Assembly: GCF_001544515.1 (NCBI RefSeq)
Contig: NZ_FCOL02000006.1
Location: 160,570 to 224,569, forward strand
From: Caballeronia terrestris
GTDB lineage: Bacteria > Pseudomonadota > Gammaproteobacteria > Burkholderiales > Burkholderiaceae
Length of the DNA stretch: 64,000 nucleotides
Reading direction: 5' to 3'
The notes under the pieces were generated by a model. That model was not told the origin of the DNA. It saw nothing but the letters and a program-made list of their open reading frames with translations, and ran no database searches. This document shows, in pieces, positions 17,101 to 27,194 of the stretch. The translations under genes were made by a program, and so were the position numbers. Numbering within the stretch: the stretch's first letter is position 1; every line of letters begins with the position of its first letter.

Positions 17101-17436
17101 ATGTTCAAACACAATACCGCTGCTGTCCGGCTTCTGATCGCCGCCGCGCTTACAGCGCCTGCGTTCGCGATCACCGCCGGGTGCTCATCGACGCCGACGA
17201 GCGAATCCGCTGGCGAGTACGCTTCCGACAGCGCGATCACCGCCAGGGTCAAAACGGCATTGCTCGCCGATCCCGGACTGAAGTCGCTCGCCGTCAGCGT
17301 CGAAACGTATCGCGGGGCGGTTCAGTTGTCGGGATTCGTGAATTCGGAGGTGCAGATCCAGAAGGCGGTCGCCGTGACGCGAAGCGTGTCCGGCGTGCAA
17401 TCCGTCAAGAACGATCTGCACGTGAAACCGCAGTAA
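17101..17436 (+). CDS. BON-domain lipoprotein
   Basis: A 111-residue exported protein. The N-terminus is a signal peptide (FKHNTAAVRLLIAAALTAPA) ending in a lipobox-like ITAGC, so Cys 28 is probably lipidated. Residues about 42-108 form a single BON domain: SDSAITARVKTALLADPGLK, then GAVQLSGFVNSEVQIQKAV and SVKNDLHVK. BON domains are thought to bind membranes or phospholipids in the periplasm (OsmY, DolP); one-domain versions are common stress-related lipoproteins in Burkholderia. No ribosome-binding site of note precedes the ATG. The gene stands alone between efp and the regulator. Confidence 0.88.
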   Translation: MFKHNTAAVRLLIAAALTAPAFAITAGCSSTPTSESAGEYASDSAITARVKTALLADPGLKSLAVSVETYRGAVQLSGFVNSEVQIQKAVAVTRSVSGVQSVKNDLHVKPQ

Positions 17437-17588
17437 GGGAAGCGCAAGGACGCAGGAGACCGGAGCGGCGTCGACCGCTCGCAGCATCGGACGCGACGCC
17501 ATCGGCAGTTGCGTCCGGCTGCCGGCTACCGAGTATGGGCGCCGGGCCTCGAGCGAAATACAGACCATTTTGATACGTTGTGTCCGCC

Positions 17589-18974
17589 ATGCCACACGCC
17601 CTGATTGTCGAAGACGATCCCAATAGCCTCTCCGGCCTGTCCGCGATCCTGGCGGCAGACGGCTTTTCCGTCGATACCGCCACGACGCTCGCCGAGGCGC
17701 GCGCCGCGCTCACGCGTTTCATTCCCGACGTGGTGCTGATCGACCTGAACCTGCCCGACGGCAGCGGCCTCGATCTCCTGCCGAGCCTGCCCGCACACGC
17801 GCCCGACGGTGCGTTACCCGTCATCGTAATGACCGGCAACGCGACGGTCGAAAGCGCGATCGAAGGCCTGCGGCACGGCATCTGGGACTATTTGCTCAAG
17901 CCGGTGAACATTCCGCGCCTGCGCAGCCTGCTCGCGCGAATACCGCGTCCGTACGAATTGACCGAGGAAGTACAGGCACTGCGCACGACGCTGCGCGACC
18001 TCGGCCATTTCGGGCCGATGCTCGGTCGCAGCAGCTCGATCCAGCACGTCTACGACCTGATCGAGCAAACCGCGCCGACCGAAGCCGCCGTTTTGATCTG
18101 CGGCGAGCCGGGCACGGGCAAGAAGATCGCGGCGCGCACGCTGCATGAACTGAGCCGCCGCCGCAAGGGTCCGTTCGTGTCGTTCGACTGCGCCGCCGCG
18201 CGCGATTCCGGCCAGCGCACCATGGAAAGCCTGCTGTTCGGCCACGAGCGCGGCGCGTTCGCGGGCGCGGAAAACCGCGAGCCGGGCCTGCTCGAACAGG
18301 CGGGAGGCGGAACGCTCTTCCTCGAACAGATCGACGCGCTGCCCAACGCGCAACAGGAATCGCTGCTACGCGCGCTCGATTCGCAGACGTTCATGCGCGT
18401 CGGCGGCAGCAACCGGATCATGACCGACTTCCGCCTGATTGCCGCGACGCGCACGCCGGTACGCCAGGCCGTCACCGATGGCGCGTTGCGGGAGGATCTG
18501 TACCTGCGGCTGAACGCATCGTCGATTGCGCTGCCGCCGCTGCGCGAGCGCGACGACGACGCCGCCCTCTTCGCCGAGCAATTCGTCGACGAGCTCAATC
18601 GCGAGAACCATATCGTCGGCGTGACGAGCGGGTCGCCGAAGCGCATCAGCCCGGCGTTCATCCGCGAATGTCTCGCGAACGAGTGGCCGGGCAACGTGCG
18701 CGAACTGCGTGAACGCGTGCGGCGCGCGTATCACGCGTCGGGCGACGTGATCGAGACGCTGCGCATCGACGAGCAAGGCGGTCCGAACGGGCGCGGGCTG
18801 AACGGCAGCAGCGTGCAGGTGACCGTCGGCACGGCGCTCGCGGACGTCGAGGACATGCTGATTCGCGCGACGCTCGAAGCGGTCGGCGGGACGCGGCATC
18901 GCGCGGCGACGTTGCTCGGCATCAGCCCGAAGACGCTTTATAACAAGTTGCAGCGGATGAAGCTGGAGCCTTAA
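17589..18974 (+). CDS. NtrC-like response regulator with degenerate AAA+ motifs
   Basis: Three domains in NtrC order: a receiver (residues 1-120; acidic pair in IVEDDPNS, phospho-acceptor Asp52 in VVLIDLNLPDG, Lys in LLKPVN), an AAA+ domain (about 145-375) and a Fis-type helix-turn-helix (RHRAATLLGISPKTLYNKLQ). Key AAA+ residues deviate: the sigma-54 contact loop GAFTGA is GAFAGA (18252-18269); Walker B, normally LFLDEI, is LFLEQI (GAA CAG at 18324-18329); sensor I AATN is AATR. Walker A GEPGTGKK retains its lysine. ATP hydrolysis and sigma-54 activation are therefore doubtful, and the protein may work as a phosphorylation-gated DNA binder. No sensor kinase is adjacent. The start is ATG at 17589 or GTG at 17580. 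Confidence 0.88.
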   Translation: MPHALIVEDDPNSLSGLSAILAADGFSVDTATTLAEARAALTRFIPDVVLIDLNLPDGSGLDLLPSLPAHAPDGALPVIVMTGNATVESAIEGLRHGIWDYLLKPVNIPRLRSLLARIPRPYELTEEVQALRTTLRDLGHFGPMLGRSSSIQHVYDLIEQTAPTEAAVLICGEPGTGKKIAARTLHELSRRRKGPFVSFDCAAARDSGQRTMESLLFGHERGAFAGAENREPGLLEQAGGGTLFLEQIDALPNAQQESLLRALDSQTFMRVGGSNRIMTDFRLIAATRTPVRQAVTDGALREDLYLRLNASSIALPPLRERDDDAALFAEQFVDELNRENHIVGVTSGSPKRISPAFIRECLANEWPGNVRELRERVRRAYHASGDVIETLRIDEQGGPNGRGLNGSSVQVTVGTALADVEDMLIRATLEAVGGTRHRAATLLGISPKTLYNKLQRMKLEP

Positions 18975-18989
18975 AAGGCCAGCGGCTCA

Positions 18990-19031
18990 AAAAAAAACGC
19001 CACAGCAGCGATGCCGTGGCGTTTTTTTTTT
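18990..19031. terminator. bidirectional terminator between the NtrC-like gene and nagZ
   Basis: An A8 run leads into ACGCCAC, a loop, then GTGGCGT and a T10 run. It is symmetrical and serves both converging genes. Confidence 0.92.
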
Positions 19032-19046
19032 CGAGCGACCAGAAGT

Positions 19047-20075
19047 TCAACCCAAAGCACTTTTCACTAAAGCTTTCGCCTGCTGATACTGCACCTGCGA
19101 TTGCAGCTTGCTCCAGCTCGTCGCCCTCCCACGCGGCCGCATCTTTTTGAGACGATGCACCGACGCCTTCGACTGGGTGAAGCGCAACTGCTCAAGCACC
19201 TTTTCCGCTTCCTCCGGCTGATTGCAGATCAGGACCATGTCGCAGCCTGCCGTGAGCGCGGCCGTCGCCGCTTCGGTCAGCGTGCCGCCGACGCGCGCCG
19301 CTTCCATCGAGAGATCGTCGCTGAAGATCGCGCCCGCGAAGCTGAGCCGGCCGCGCAGAATGTCCTGCAGCCACACGCGCGAGAACCCGGCCGGCTTCTC
19401 GTCGACCTGCGTGTAGATCACGTGCGCCGGAATCACCGACGCGAGCGCCATGCCGAGCCAGTCGTACGGCTTGACATCGGCGGCGAGGATTTCGTCGAGC
19501 GGGCGATCGTCGGTCGGCAGCGCGACGTGCGAATCCGCCGATGCAAACCCGTGCCCCGGAAAGTGCTTGCCGCAGTTCGCCATGCCCGCGAGCAGCAGGC
19601 CATGATTCAGGTTCTTCGCGAGCGTCGCGACGACACGCGGATCGCTATGCAACGCGCGGTCGCCGATCACCTTCGACTGACCGTAATTCAGGTCGAGCAC
19701 CGGCGTGAAGCTCATGTCGATGCCGCACGCGCGCAGTTCGGCCGCGAGCACGTAGCCGAACGCGGTCGCCGTTTTCGTCGCGAGCAGAACGTCGCGGTCC
19801 CACAGCTCGCCGAGCGTGCCCGGCGCGGGCAGCACGGTGAAGCCGTCGGTGCGGAAGCGCTGCACGCGCCCGCCTTCGTGATCGACCGCGATCAGGATGT
19901 CGTCGCGCACGGCGCGGATCGCGTCGGTGAGCGCGACGAGCTGCGCGCGATCGGTGAAATGGCGCGCGAACAGGATGATGCCGCCCGTCATCGGATGGGC
20001 GATGCGGCGGGTGTCCGCGTCGGTCAGCGTGGTGCCGACCACGTCGAGCATGACGGGTCCGGGAGTGCGTTTCAT
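19047..20075 (-). CDS. nagZ: beta-N-acetylhexosaminidase
   Basis: Cytoplasmic GH3 enzyme that removes N-acetylglucosamine from anhydromuropeptides in peptidoglycan recycling; its products can induce AmpC-type beta-lactamases. At 342 residues it has the GH3 barrel with IAVDHEGGRVQRF, the His-containing loop CGKHFPGHGFASADSHVALP typical of NagZ acid/base chemistry, and the nucleophile Asp in IFSDDLSMEAA. The start is the ATG at 20075 (MKRTPGPVMLDV); a TTG three codons upstream is less likely. It ends the long run that starts upstream at yceD, 21 bp after acpS. Confidence 0.95.
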   Translation of the reverse strand: MKRTPGPVMLDVVGTTLTDADTRRIAHPMTGGIILFARHFTDRAQLVALTDAIRAVRDDILIAVDHEGGRVQRFRTDGFTVLPAPGTLGELWDRDVLLATKTATAFGYVLAAELRACGIDMSFTPVLDLNYGQSKVIGDRALHSDPRVVATLAKNLNHGLLLAGMANCGKHFPGHGFASADSHVALPTDDRPLDEILAADVKPYDWLGMALASVIPAHVIYTQVDEKPAGFSRVWLQDILRGRLSFAGAIFSDDLSMEAARVGGTLTEAATAALTAGCDMVLICNQPEEAEKVLEQLRFTQSKASVHRLKKMRPRGRATSWSKLQSQVQYQQAKALVKSALG

Positions 20076-20096
20076 TGAGTCCAAAGGATTTTCTTT

Positions 20097-20501
20097 TTAG
20101 GATGGGTCGGGAGTTTCTGCGATCACGAACGACACCGCGTAGTCGCGCTCGTCGCTGACGGTGACCTTGGCCGTGATGCCGCGCGCGTCGAGCCATTCGG
20201 CCAGCTCGCCCGATGCCACGACGACCGGCTTGCCGCTCGCCTCGTTGAGCGTCTGGAGCGCGCGCCAGGTCATCGGCCAGCGCATGCCGAGGCCGATCGC
20301 CTTGGAAAACGCTTCTTTCGCGGAAAACCGCGTCGCGAGGAACGCGAGGCCGCGCACTTCCGAGCGGGCGCGGCGCGCGTGGTAGATGCGTAGTTCGTCG
20401 GCGCCGAGCACTTTCTCGGCGAAGCGCCCTTTCGTGCGCTCCATGACGGCCGCGACGCGGCTCACCTGGACGACGTCGGTGCCGATTCCGTAGATCGCCA
20501 T
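20097..20501 (-). CDS. acpS: holo-[acyl-carrier-protein] synthase
   Basis: Transfers 4'-phosphopantetheine from CoA to the serine of acyl carrier protein (acpP lies at 33.4 kb). The 134-residue protein has the family landmarks: [14 protein letters not shown] with the Mg-binding Asp, and the [15 protein letters not shown] motif with the catalytic Glu and Lys. It lies 13 bp after pdxJ and 21 bp before nagZ, so it is cotranscribed with both. Confidence 0.96.
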   Translation of the reverse strand: MAIYGIGTDVVQVSRVAAVMERTKGRFAEKVLGADELRIYHARRARSEVRGLAFLATRFSAKEAFSKAIGLGMRWPMTWRALQTLNEASGKPVVVASGELAEWLDARGITAKVTVSDERDYAVSFVIAETPDPS

Positions 20502-20514
20502 AATGCGGGCCCGG

Positions 20515-21282
20515 TCAGCGGGACGCCGCGAGACGCGAGGCGACCATGATCGCCTTCATCTCGCGCACGGCGTTGTCCCAGCCTGCAAAGATCGCATGCG
20601 CGACGATCGCGTGGCCGATGTTCAGCTCGACAATGCCTTCGAGCGCCGCGATCGGCTGGACGTTCGTGTAGTGCAGGCCGTGGCCCGCGTTCACCTTCAG
20701 CCCGAGCGAATTGCCGAAATCGACGCTTTTCGCGACGCGTTCGAACTCGCGCTGCTGTTCGGCTTCGTCGTGCGCCTCGGCGTAGCGGCCGGTGTGCAGC
20801 TCGATGACCGGCGCGCCGGCTTCGTGCGCGGCGCGGATCTGCGTTTCGTCGGCGTCGATGAAAAGCGACACGCGTGCGCCCGCATCGGCGAGTTGCCGGC
20901 AGGCCGCCTTCACCGCCTCGAACTGTCCGGCGACGTCGAGGCCGCCTTCGGTCGTCAGTTCCTGGCGCTTTTCGGGCACGAGACAGACATCGTGCGGCTT
21001 CACCTCGCACGCGATGTCGAGCATCTCCTTCGTGACCGCGCATTCGAGGTTCATGCGCGTTTTCAGGAGCGGGCGCAGCGTGCGCACGTCCGCGTCGACG
21101 ATATGACGGCGGTCCTCGCGCAGGTGCAGCGTGATGACGTCCGCCCCGGCTTCCTCGGCGGCGAGCGCGGCGCGGATCGGATCGGGGTATTTCGTGCCGC
21201 GCGCGTTGCGCAGCGTGGCGACGTGGTCGATGTTCACGCCGAGATCGATCACATTCGACGATGACGACAGAAAGAAGCTCAT
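20515..21282 (-). CDS. pdxJ: pyridoxine 5'-phosphate synthase
   Basis: Last ring-closing step of vitamin B6 synthesis: condenses 1-deoxyxylulose-5-phosphate with 3-amino-2-oxopropyl phosphate. The 255-residue TIM barrel starts [20 protein letters not shown] and has [44 protein letters not shown] and the phosphate-binding [14 protein letters not shown] with the loop-ordering His. The ATG overlaps the recO stop by 4 nt (ATGA), the usual recO-pdxJ coupling, which also fixes the start at 21282. Confidence 0.96.
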   Translation of the reverse strand: MSFFLSSSSNVIDLGVNIDHVATLRNARGTKYPDPIRAALAAEEAGADVITLHLREDRRHIVDADVRTLRPLLKTRMNLECAVTKEMLDIACEVKPHDVCLVPEKRQELTTEGGLDVAGQFEAVKAACRQLADAGARVSLFIDADETQIRAAHEAGAPVIELHTGRYAEAHDEAEQQREFERVAKSVDFGNSLGLKVNAGHGLHYTNVQPIAALEGIVELNIGHAIVAHAIFAGWDNAVREMKAIMVASRLAASR

Positions 21283-22163
21283 AGATTTTGCAGGTCGATC
21301 AGGATCTGACGGGTGGCGAGCGGCGTACCGCCCAGATAGACGTTGAGCAGGAAACGCATCAGCGTCTTGCTTTGCGCCGCCGTTTGCGGGCGGCTGTAGT
21401 CGTCCTGCTCCATGTCGAGGAGCGTCTGGCCGGCGATCACCGGCCATTGCGACGGCAGTTCGTCCGACGCCTCGCGCACGCCGCGCTCGGGATCGAACAC
21501 ATATTTATGAGCGACGACGACGGGCTGGCGCGTGATCGTCCTGTTCAACGCCATCGCGTAGCCGGTTTCGCGCAGGAGCACGCGTTCGAACGAACGCAGC
21601 ACCTGCACGGGCGGTTCGTCGTGGGCCAGGCGCGAGAGCGTCAGCACGTAATGGTTGAAGAGAGCGGCATGCGCGTCTTCGCGCGCGCAAAATTTGACGA
21701 GCAGTTCGTTGACGTAGAAGCCGCAGAGGAGCGCATCGCCCGCGAGAGGCAGCATGCCGCCGACCCATTCCGCCGTCGTCAGCGTGCGGACTTCGCCCTT
21801 GCCCGTCCACGAGAGGCCGAGCGGCTGGAACGTCTGCAGCACGCCGCGAAGCGCGGAATGCGGACGCTTCGCGCCTTTCGCGACGAGCGCAATCCGGCCG
21901 TAGTCGCGCGAAAACACGTCGATGACGAGACTCGTCTCGCGATACGGATAGCTGTGCAGCACGAAGCCGGGCTGCTCGGCGATGCGGAAGTCGGAACGCG
22001 GCGCGGCGCGCGGGCGCTTGGCGACGGGGGTTTCCGCGGACGACGGAGCACGTCGCTTTTTCGGCGCGGCAGGCTTCGGCTCAGCGTCGAAGTTGTCGTC
22101 GTCGAGCCGTTCGGTTGGGTCGGTGTCGGGGTTGCGGGTCATCCACGCGTCATTCGTACCCAT
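21279..22163 (-). CDS. recO: DNA repair protein RecO
   Basis: Loads RecA on SSB-coated single-stranded DNA with RecF and RecR. The OB-fold starts near residue 60 ([20 protein letters not shown], then [13 protein letters not shown]) and is followed by the helical C-terminal domain. The first 60 residues are a Pro/Lys/Arg-rich, probably disordered extension ([13 protein letters not shown]), so the 294-residue total exceeds E. coli RecO (242). The frame's first ATG (22163) lies inside the era 3' end with a 14-nt overlap; the second ATG at 22142 lies 8 nt past the era stop and is an equally plausible start. Confidence 0.93.
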   Translation of the reverse strand: MGTNDAWMTRNPDTDPTERLDDDNFDAEPKPAAPKKRRAPSSAETPVAKRPRAAPRSDFRIAEQPGFVLHSYPYRETSLVIDVFSRDYGRIALVAKGAKRPHSALRGVLQTFQPLGLSWTGKGEVRTLTTAEWVGGMLPLAGDALLCGFYVNELLVKFCAREDAHAALFNHYVLTLSRLAHDEPPVQVLRSFERVLLRETGYAMALNRTITRQPVVVAHKYVFDPERGVREASDELPSQWPVIAGQTLLDMEQDDYSRPQTAAQSKTLMRFLLNVYLGGTPLATRQILIDLQNL

Positions 22164-23049
22164 ACGCGCGCAGTCCCGCTTCGTTGTCCGCCCAGCCGCT
22201 CTTCACCTTGATGAAGGTTTCGAGATAGACGGGGCCGTCGAAAAGCCTTTCCATATCGAGCCGCGCTTCGGTGCTGATCTGCTTAAGCTTCGCGCCCTTC
22301 TGGCCGATGATCATCGCCTTGTGGGTATCGCGTTCGACCAGAATCGTCGCGAAGATGCGGCGCAGGCGCCCTTCGGTTTCGAACTTGTCGATCAGCACCG
22401 TGCTCGTGTACGGCAATTCGTCGCCGGTCCAGCGGAACACTTTCTCGCGCAGGATTTCGGCGGCAAGGAAGCGCTCGCTGCGATCGGTCAGGTCATCTTC
22501 GCCGTAGATCGGCTCGCCTTCGGGCAGATAGGGCTTCACGACGTCCATCAGGCGCTTGATGTCGTCGGGGTTTTTCGCCGACATCGGCACGATTTCCTTG
22601 AATTCGTGCAGCGCGCTCGTCTTCTGCATGAAGGGAAAGAGCGAGCTCTTGTCGCTCACGTGATCGAGCTTGTTCGCGATCAGCAGCGTGGGCGTGCCTT
22701 TCGGGATCAGGTCGAGCACTTTCTGGTCGTCCGGGCCGAAGCGGCCCGCTTCGATCACGAACAGGATTGCATCGACGGAACTGAGCGTCGAGGTCACCGC
22801 GCGATTCAGCGAGCGGTTCAGCGCGCCGCTGTGACGCGTCTGGAAACCGGGGGTATCGACGAAGATGTACTGCGCGTCTTCGAGCGTATGGATGCCGGTG
22901 ATGCGGTGCCGCGTCGTCTGCGCCTTGCGCGATGTGATGCTGACCTTCTGGCCGACGAGCGCGTTCATCAACGTCGACTTGCCGACATTGGGCCTGCCGA
23001 CGATCGCGACCATGCCGCAGCGAAAACCAGAGGGAGTGGGAGCGTTCAT
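22150..23049 (-). CDS. era: GTPase Era
   Basis: Essential GTPase for 30S assembly that binds the 3' end of 16S rRNA. In 299 residues: G1 [16 protein letters not shown]2 region TRHRITG, G3 FVDTPGFQ, G4 [11 protein letters not shown]5 PMSAKNPDD, and a C-terminal KH domain with [20 protein letters not shown]. It lies 62 bp after rnc and overlaps recO. The start is the ATG at 23049 ([12 protein letters not shown]); the frame is open upstream but that part is an antisense-like, Arg-rich reading of the rnc 3' end. Confidence 0.97.
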   Translation of the reverse strand: MNAPTPSGFRCGMVAIVGRPNVGKSTLMNALVGQKVSITSRKAQTTRHRITGIHTLEDAQYIFVDTPGFQTRHSGALNRSLNRAVTSTLSSVDAILFVIEAGRFGPDDQKVLDLIPKGTPTLLIANKLDHVSDKSSLFPFMQKTSALHEFKEIVPMSAKNPDDIKRLMDVVKPYLPEGEPIYGEDDLTDRSERFLAAEILREKVFRWTGDELPYTSTVLIDKFETEGRLRRIFATILVERDTHKAMIIGQKGAKLKQISTEARLDMERLFDGPVYLETFIKVKSGWADNEAGLRAYGYE

Positions 23050-23111
23050 AGTGATGTGCGGTGCGGCAAGTTCGTGAGGCGCGCTCAGGCGCCGGGACTC
23101 GGGATGGCGCG

Positions 23112-24140
23112 TCAGCGGCCGGTATCGGCGGCGCGCGCGACCTGGTGCTGTTCGTCGTGGTTCTGCTGCGGTTCGGCGTTTTCGGGCGTCTTTTCGGCGT
23201 TGACGGGGGCCTCGCCGCCCTTCTCCGCACGATGAATCGTATGCCGCTCGGACTTCTCCACAGCAGCAAACGATCCCGCCGACGGCTCCACATGCGCCGC
23301 GCGAATCACGGCGACCGGCGCTGCATCGGCGACGCGTTGCCGCTCCTTCTTGTCGGGGGAGCGCAAATCGAGCGCCGTCTGCACGCCGGTGACGCCCGGC
23401 ACGACTTCCGGCTCGGCGTGCTTCGCTGCGCGCGCGCCCTTGCGCTTCGGCTTCACGACGAGCGCAGGCGCGGCGGCCATCACGTCGTCGAGCGCTTTCT
23501 TCGCCGCCGCCTGCTCGGCCGCGCGGCGACTTGCGCCAGAGCCGGACACCTTCACGTCGAGCTTCGGCACCGTGCATTCGACTTCGAATTGCTGATTGTG
23601 CGCGGCGCCGTGCGTTGCGACGACGGTATAGGTAGGCAGCGCGATCTTGTGGCCTTGCAGATATTCCTGGAGCAGCGTCTTCGCGTCCTTGCCGATGGTA
23701 CGCGGATCGATGTGATCGAGGATCGGCGTGTAGAGACGCTTGATGACCGTATGCGCGGCATCGAAACCGCCATCGAGGAAGACCGCGCCGAAGATCGCTT
23801 CGAGCGTGTCCGCCAGGATCGACGGACGGCGAAAACCGCCGCTGCGCAGTTCGCCTTCGCCAAGCCGGAGCGCTTCCGACACGTTCAGCGCCTGCGCGAT
23901 CTCATAAAGCGACTGCTGTTTGACTAGATTGGCGCGAACGCGGGAAAGATCGCCTTCGTCGAGTTTTGCGAATCGTTGGAACAAAAGCGCAGCCACCACG
24001 CAATTTAGAACGGAATCGCCGAGAAATTCGAGCCGTTCGTTGTGCGTGGCACTGTGACTGCGGTGGGTCATCGCCTGGCGCAGCAATTCCGCATTGCGAA
24101 ATTCATACCGCAGCCGGCTTTCCAACGGGGTTGAGGGCAT
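23112..24140 (-). CDS. rnc: ribonuclease III with a long C-terminal extension
   Basis: Cleaves double-stranded RNA, including the 30S rRNA precursor. The catalytic signature [13 protein letters not shown] is near residue 35, with the second acidic site in [16 protein letters not shown]. The double-stranded RNA-binding domain covers about 150-220 ([19 protein letters not shown] and [19 protein letters not shown]). A further 120 or so residues follow that E. coli RNase III (226 residues) lacks; they are Lys/Ala/Glu-rich without recognisable domains. The downstream gene is era, the conserved order. Confidence 0.96.
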   Translation of the reverse strand: MPSTPLESRLRYEFRNAELLRQAMTHRSHSATHNERLEFLGDSVLNCVVAALLFQRFAKLDEGDLSRVRANLVKQQSLYEIAQALNVSEALRLGEGELRSGGFRRPSILADTLEAIFGAVFLDGGFDAAHTVIKRLYTPILDHIDPRTIGKDAKTLLQEYLQGHKIALPTYTVVATHGAAHNQQFEVECTVPKLDVKVSGSGASRRAAEQAAAKKALDDVMAAAPALVVKPKRKGARAAKHAEPEVVPGVTGVQTALDLRSPDKKERQRVADAAPVAVIRAAHVEPSAGSFAAVEKSERHTIHRAEKGGEAPVNAEKTPENAEPQQNHDEQHQVARAADTGR

Positions 24141-24269
24141 GGACAGAGTATAACGCGGGCGCCGGAGCGGCGAATCCGGCCGGCCGCCGGGAAAAACGCA
24201 CAGGAAACTGCGCGGAGTAGAGGCCTTAGCCGCGCTTCTTCACGCAGTTTCGAAGCACGGACATCGGGC

Positions 24270-24300
24270 GAAACGCGCCGCTGGCGATGCGGCGCGTTTC
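24270..24300. terminator. GC-rich hairpin after lepB
   Basis: GAAACGCGCCGC pairs with GCGGCGCGTTTC (12 bp) around 7 nt, 15 bp past the lepB stop. There is no T-run on the minus strand, so it may be a weak terminator or a processing hairpin ahead of rnc. Confidence 0.45.
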
Positions 24301-24314
24301 GTTTCAAGCGAGCG

Positions 24315-25208
24315 TTACTGGAACGCGCCGATTCGCTTCAGGTTGCTGAAGTTCATCCAGATGAAAAACGCGCGTCCGACGATGTTCTTGTCCGGCACGA
24401 AGCCCCAGTAGCGGCTGTCGGCGCTGTTGTCGCGGTTGTCGCCCATCATGAAGTAGTGGCCCGCCGGCACCTTGCACGTGACACCCTGCGCGTTGTAGAC
24501 GCAGTTGTCGCGATACGGGAAATCATCCGCGCCGATGACGAACGGCGGCACTTGCGGGTTGTTGAGGATCGCGTTCCTGCGGCCGTCGAGGTCTTCGACG
24601 AACTGCTTCGCGTAGCCGATGCGTTCGTCGTCGAAGTAATCCGGCTGCTGCGTCTCGGGCACGGGCTTGCCGTTGATCGTCAGCTTCTTGTTCTCATACG
24701 CGACGGTATCGCCCGGCAGGCCGATCACGCGCTTGATGTAGTCGACCGATTCGTCCTTCGGATAGCGGAACACGACTACATCGCCGCGGGTGAGCGGCTT
24801 GCCGTCGGTCAGCTTCGTGTTGATGATCGGCAGACGCAGGCCGTATTCGTACTTGTTGACCAGGATGAAGTCGCCGACCAGCAGCGTCGGCACCATCGAT
24901 CCCGACGGAATCTTGAACGGCTCGACCACAAACGAGCGCACGACGAACACCACCAGGATCACCGGGAAAAAGCTCGCCGTGTATTCGAGCCACCACGGTT
25001 GCCGCAGCTTGTCGTCGCGCAAGCGCGCGCGCGTCTGCGCGGCGTTTTCATCGGCGAAACGCTCGCCGATGCGTTCCTGCTGCCGGTCGAATTCCGCGAC
25101 TGCGGCGTCGGCGGCGCGGCGCCGTTGCGGCTGAAACACCAGCTTGTCCAGCACCCATGCGATCCCTGTCAAGACGACGAGGATCAAAAGAATCAACGCA
25201 AAATTCAT
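24315..25208 (-). CDS. lepB: signal peptidase I
   Basis: Inner-membrane protease that removes signal peptides from secreted preproteins. Two N-terminal membrane segments (FALILLILVVLTGIAWVL and ASFFPVILVVFVVRSFVV) precede the periplasmic domain. The serine nucleophile is in KIPSGSMVPTLLVGD and the general-base lysine in DYIKRVIGLPGDTV; the box GDNRDNSADSRYWG is also present. It has 297 residues. Start: ATG at 25208, one codon after a TTG. It follows lepA by 54 bp, the standard lepA-lepB order. Confidence 0.97.
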   Translation of the reverse strand: MNFALILLILVVLTGIAWVLDKLVFQPQRRRAADAAVAEFDRQQERIGERFADENAAQTRARLRDDKLRQPWWLEYTASFFPVILVVFVVRSFVVEPFKIPSGSMVPTLLVGDFILVNKYEYGLRLPIINTKLTDGKPLTRGDVVVFRYPKDESVDYIKRVIGLPGDTVAYENKKLTINGKPVPETQQPDYFDDERIGYAKQFVEDLDGRRNAILNNPQVPPFVIGADDFPYRDNCVYNAQGVTCKVPAGHYFMMGDNRDNSADSRYWGFVPDKNIVGRAFFIWMNFSNLKRIGAFQ

Positions 25209-25262
25209 CAATCGTTTCCGGTTGTTATCGTTTTCTGGCGAGCGGCGGCGTGAGCGCCGCCG

Positions 25263-27053
25263 TCAGTCGTCGACGCGCAGGATGGCGAGGAACGCCTCCT
25301 GCGGAATCTCGACCGAGCCAACCTGCTTCATCCGCTTCTTGCCCGCTTTCTGTTTCTCGAGCAGCTTCTTCTTTCGCGAGATGTCGCCGCCGTAGCATTT
25401 CGCCAGCACGTTCTTGCGCAGCGCCTTGATGTTCTCGCGCGCGATGATGTTCGCGCCGATCGTCGCCTGGATCGCCACGTCGTACATCTGGCGCGGGATC
25501 AGTTCGCGCATCTTCGACGCCACTTCGCGCCCGCGATGCTGGCTCTGCGAGCGGTGCACGATGACCGACAGCGCATCGACCTTGTCGCCGTTGATCAGCA
25601 TGTCGACCTTGACGACGTCCGCCGCGCGATATTCCTTGAACTCGTAGTCCATCGACGCATATCCGCGCGACGTGGACTTCAGCCGGTCGAAGAAGTCGAG
25701 CACGATTTCCGCCATCGGGATTTCGTAGGTCAGTTGCACCTGACGGCCGTGGTATTGCATGTTGATCTGCTGGCCGCGCTTGTTGGTGCAGAGCGTGATG
25801 ACCGAGCCGACATACTCCTGCGGCATGTACAGGTTCACCGTGACGATCGGCTCGCGCACTTCCTCGATCTTCGGAGGCTCTGGCATCTTCGCCGGATTCT
25901 CGACCTGGATCGTCGTGCCGTCGCGCTGGAGGACCTCGTAGACCACGGTCGGCGCGGTCGTGATGAGGTCCATGTCGAATTCGCGCTCCAGTCGCTCCTG
26001 CACGATTTCCATGTGCAAGAGCCCGAGGAACCCGCAGCGGAACCCGAAGCCGAGCGCTTGCGACACTTCCGGCTCGTACTGCAGCGAGGCGTCGTTCAGC
26101 TTCAGCTTTTCGAGCGATTCGCGCAGCGCGTCGTACTGGTTCGCCTCGATCGGATAAAGCCCCGCGAACACCTGCGGCTTCACTTCCTTGAAGCCCGGCA
26201 GCGGTTCGGGCGCCGGGCGCGCCGCGAGCGTGACGGTATCGCCGACCTTCGCAGCCTGCAACTCCTTGATGCCCGCGATAATGAAGCCCACTTGCCCCGC
26301 CGACAGCGAAGCCAGATTCGTCGCCTTCGGCGCGAACACGCCGAGATGCTCGACCGGATACTGCGCGCCGGTCGCCATCATCTTGATTTTGTCCTTCGGG
26401 CGCAGCGTGCCGTTCTTGATGCGCACGAGCATCACGACGCCGACGTAGTTGTCGAACCACGAATCGATGATGAGCGCCTGCAGCGGCGCGTCCGGGTCGC
26501 CCTTCGGCGGGGGCACCTTGGCGATCAGCGCTTCGAGCACGTCCTCGACGCCGAAGCCGGTCTTCGCGCTGACGCGCGTGGCGTCGGTGGCGTGGATGCC
26601 GATCACGTCCTCGATTTCCTCGATCGCGCTTTCGGGATTGGCCGCCGGCAAGTCGATCTTGTTCAGCACCGGCACGACTTCGACGCCGAGTTCGATCGCG
26701 GTGTAGCAGTTGGCGACGGTCTGCGCCTCGACGCCCTGGCTGGCGTCGACGACGAGCAGCGCGCCTTCGCACGCCGACAGCGACCGGCTGACTTCGTACG
26801 AGAAGTCGACGTGGCCCGGGGTATCGATCAGGTTGAGGTTGTAGACCTGGCCGTCGCGGGCCTTGTAGGTGAGCGCCGCGGTCTGCGCCTTGATGGTGAT
26901 GCCGCGTTCACGCTCCAGATCCATCGAATCGAGAACCTGCGCTTCCATTTCACGGTCGGACAAGCCGCCGCACAACTGGATGATGCGGTCGGCCAGGGTC
27001 GATTTCCCGTGGTCGATGTGCGCAATGATCGAAAAGTTGCGAATATGATTCAT
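25263..27053 (-). CDS. lepA: elongation factor 4 (LepA)
   Basis: Ribosome-bound translational GTPase implicated in initiation and back-translocation. The 596-residue length is standard. G motifs: [14 protein letters not shown], the switch region [17 protein letters not shown] and [11 protein letters not shown]. The LepA-specific C-terminal domain (residues about 490-596) includes [16 protein letters not shown] and [20 protein letters not shown]. It lies downstream of the sigma-E module with a 141-bp gap and directly precedes lepB. Confidence 0.98.
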   Translation of the reverse strand: MNHIRNFSIIAHIDHGKSTLADRIIQLCGGLSDREMEAQVLDSMDLERERGITIKAQTAALTYKARDGQVYNLNLIDTPGHVDFSYEVSRSLSACEGALLVVDASQGVEAQTVANCYTAIELGVEVVPVLNKIDLPAANPESAIEEIEDVIGIHATDATRVSAKTGFGVEDVLEALIAKVPPPKGDPDAPLQALIIDSWFDNYVGVVMLVRIKNGTLRPKDKIKMMATGAQYPVEHLGVFAPKATNLASLSAGQVGFIIAGIKELQAAKVGDTVTLAARPAPEPLPGFKEVKPQVFAGLYPIEANQYDALRESLEKLKLNDASLQYEPEVSQALGFGFRCGFLGLLHMEIVQERLEREFDMDLITTAPTVVYEVLQRDGTTIQVENPAKMPEPPKIEEVREPIVTVNLYMPQEYVGSVITLCTNKRGQQINMQYHGRQVQLTYEIPMAEIVLDFFDRLKSTSRGYASMDYEFKEYRAADVVKVDMLINGDKVDALSVIVHRSQSQHRGREVASKMRELIPRQMYDVAIQATIGANIIARENIKALRKNVLAKCYGGDISRKKKLLEKQKAGKKRMKQVGSVEIPQEAFLAILRVDD

Positions 27054-27194
27054 TCAGTGCCGATCAAGCAAAAAAGGCGCGCCCTGACGAAACGCGGGAC
27101 ACGCCTTGAAAATAGGGGAAAAACCCCAGCATTTTAGCCGAAACGGGGTCTGCCCGGCGTTTTTTGCGGCAGGGGCCCGCGGGCGGGCGCTTTT

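Noticed and set aside
24141..24314. Possible missing gene between lepB and rnc (a DUF4845 gene sits here in some betaproteobacteria)
   Set aside because: The gap of 174 bp is too short for that gene and shows no fragment of it; I am not sure it is ever present in this lineage.
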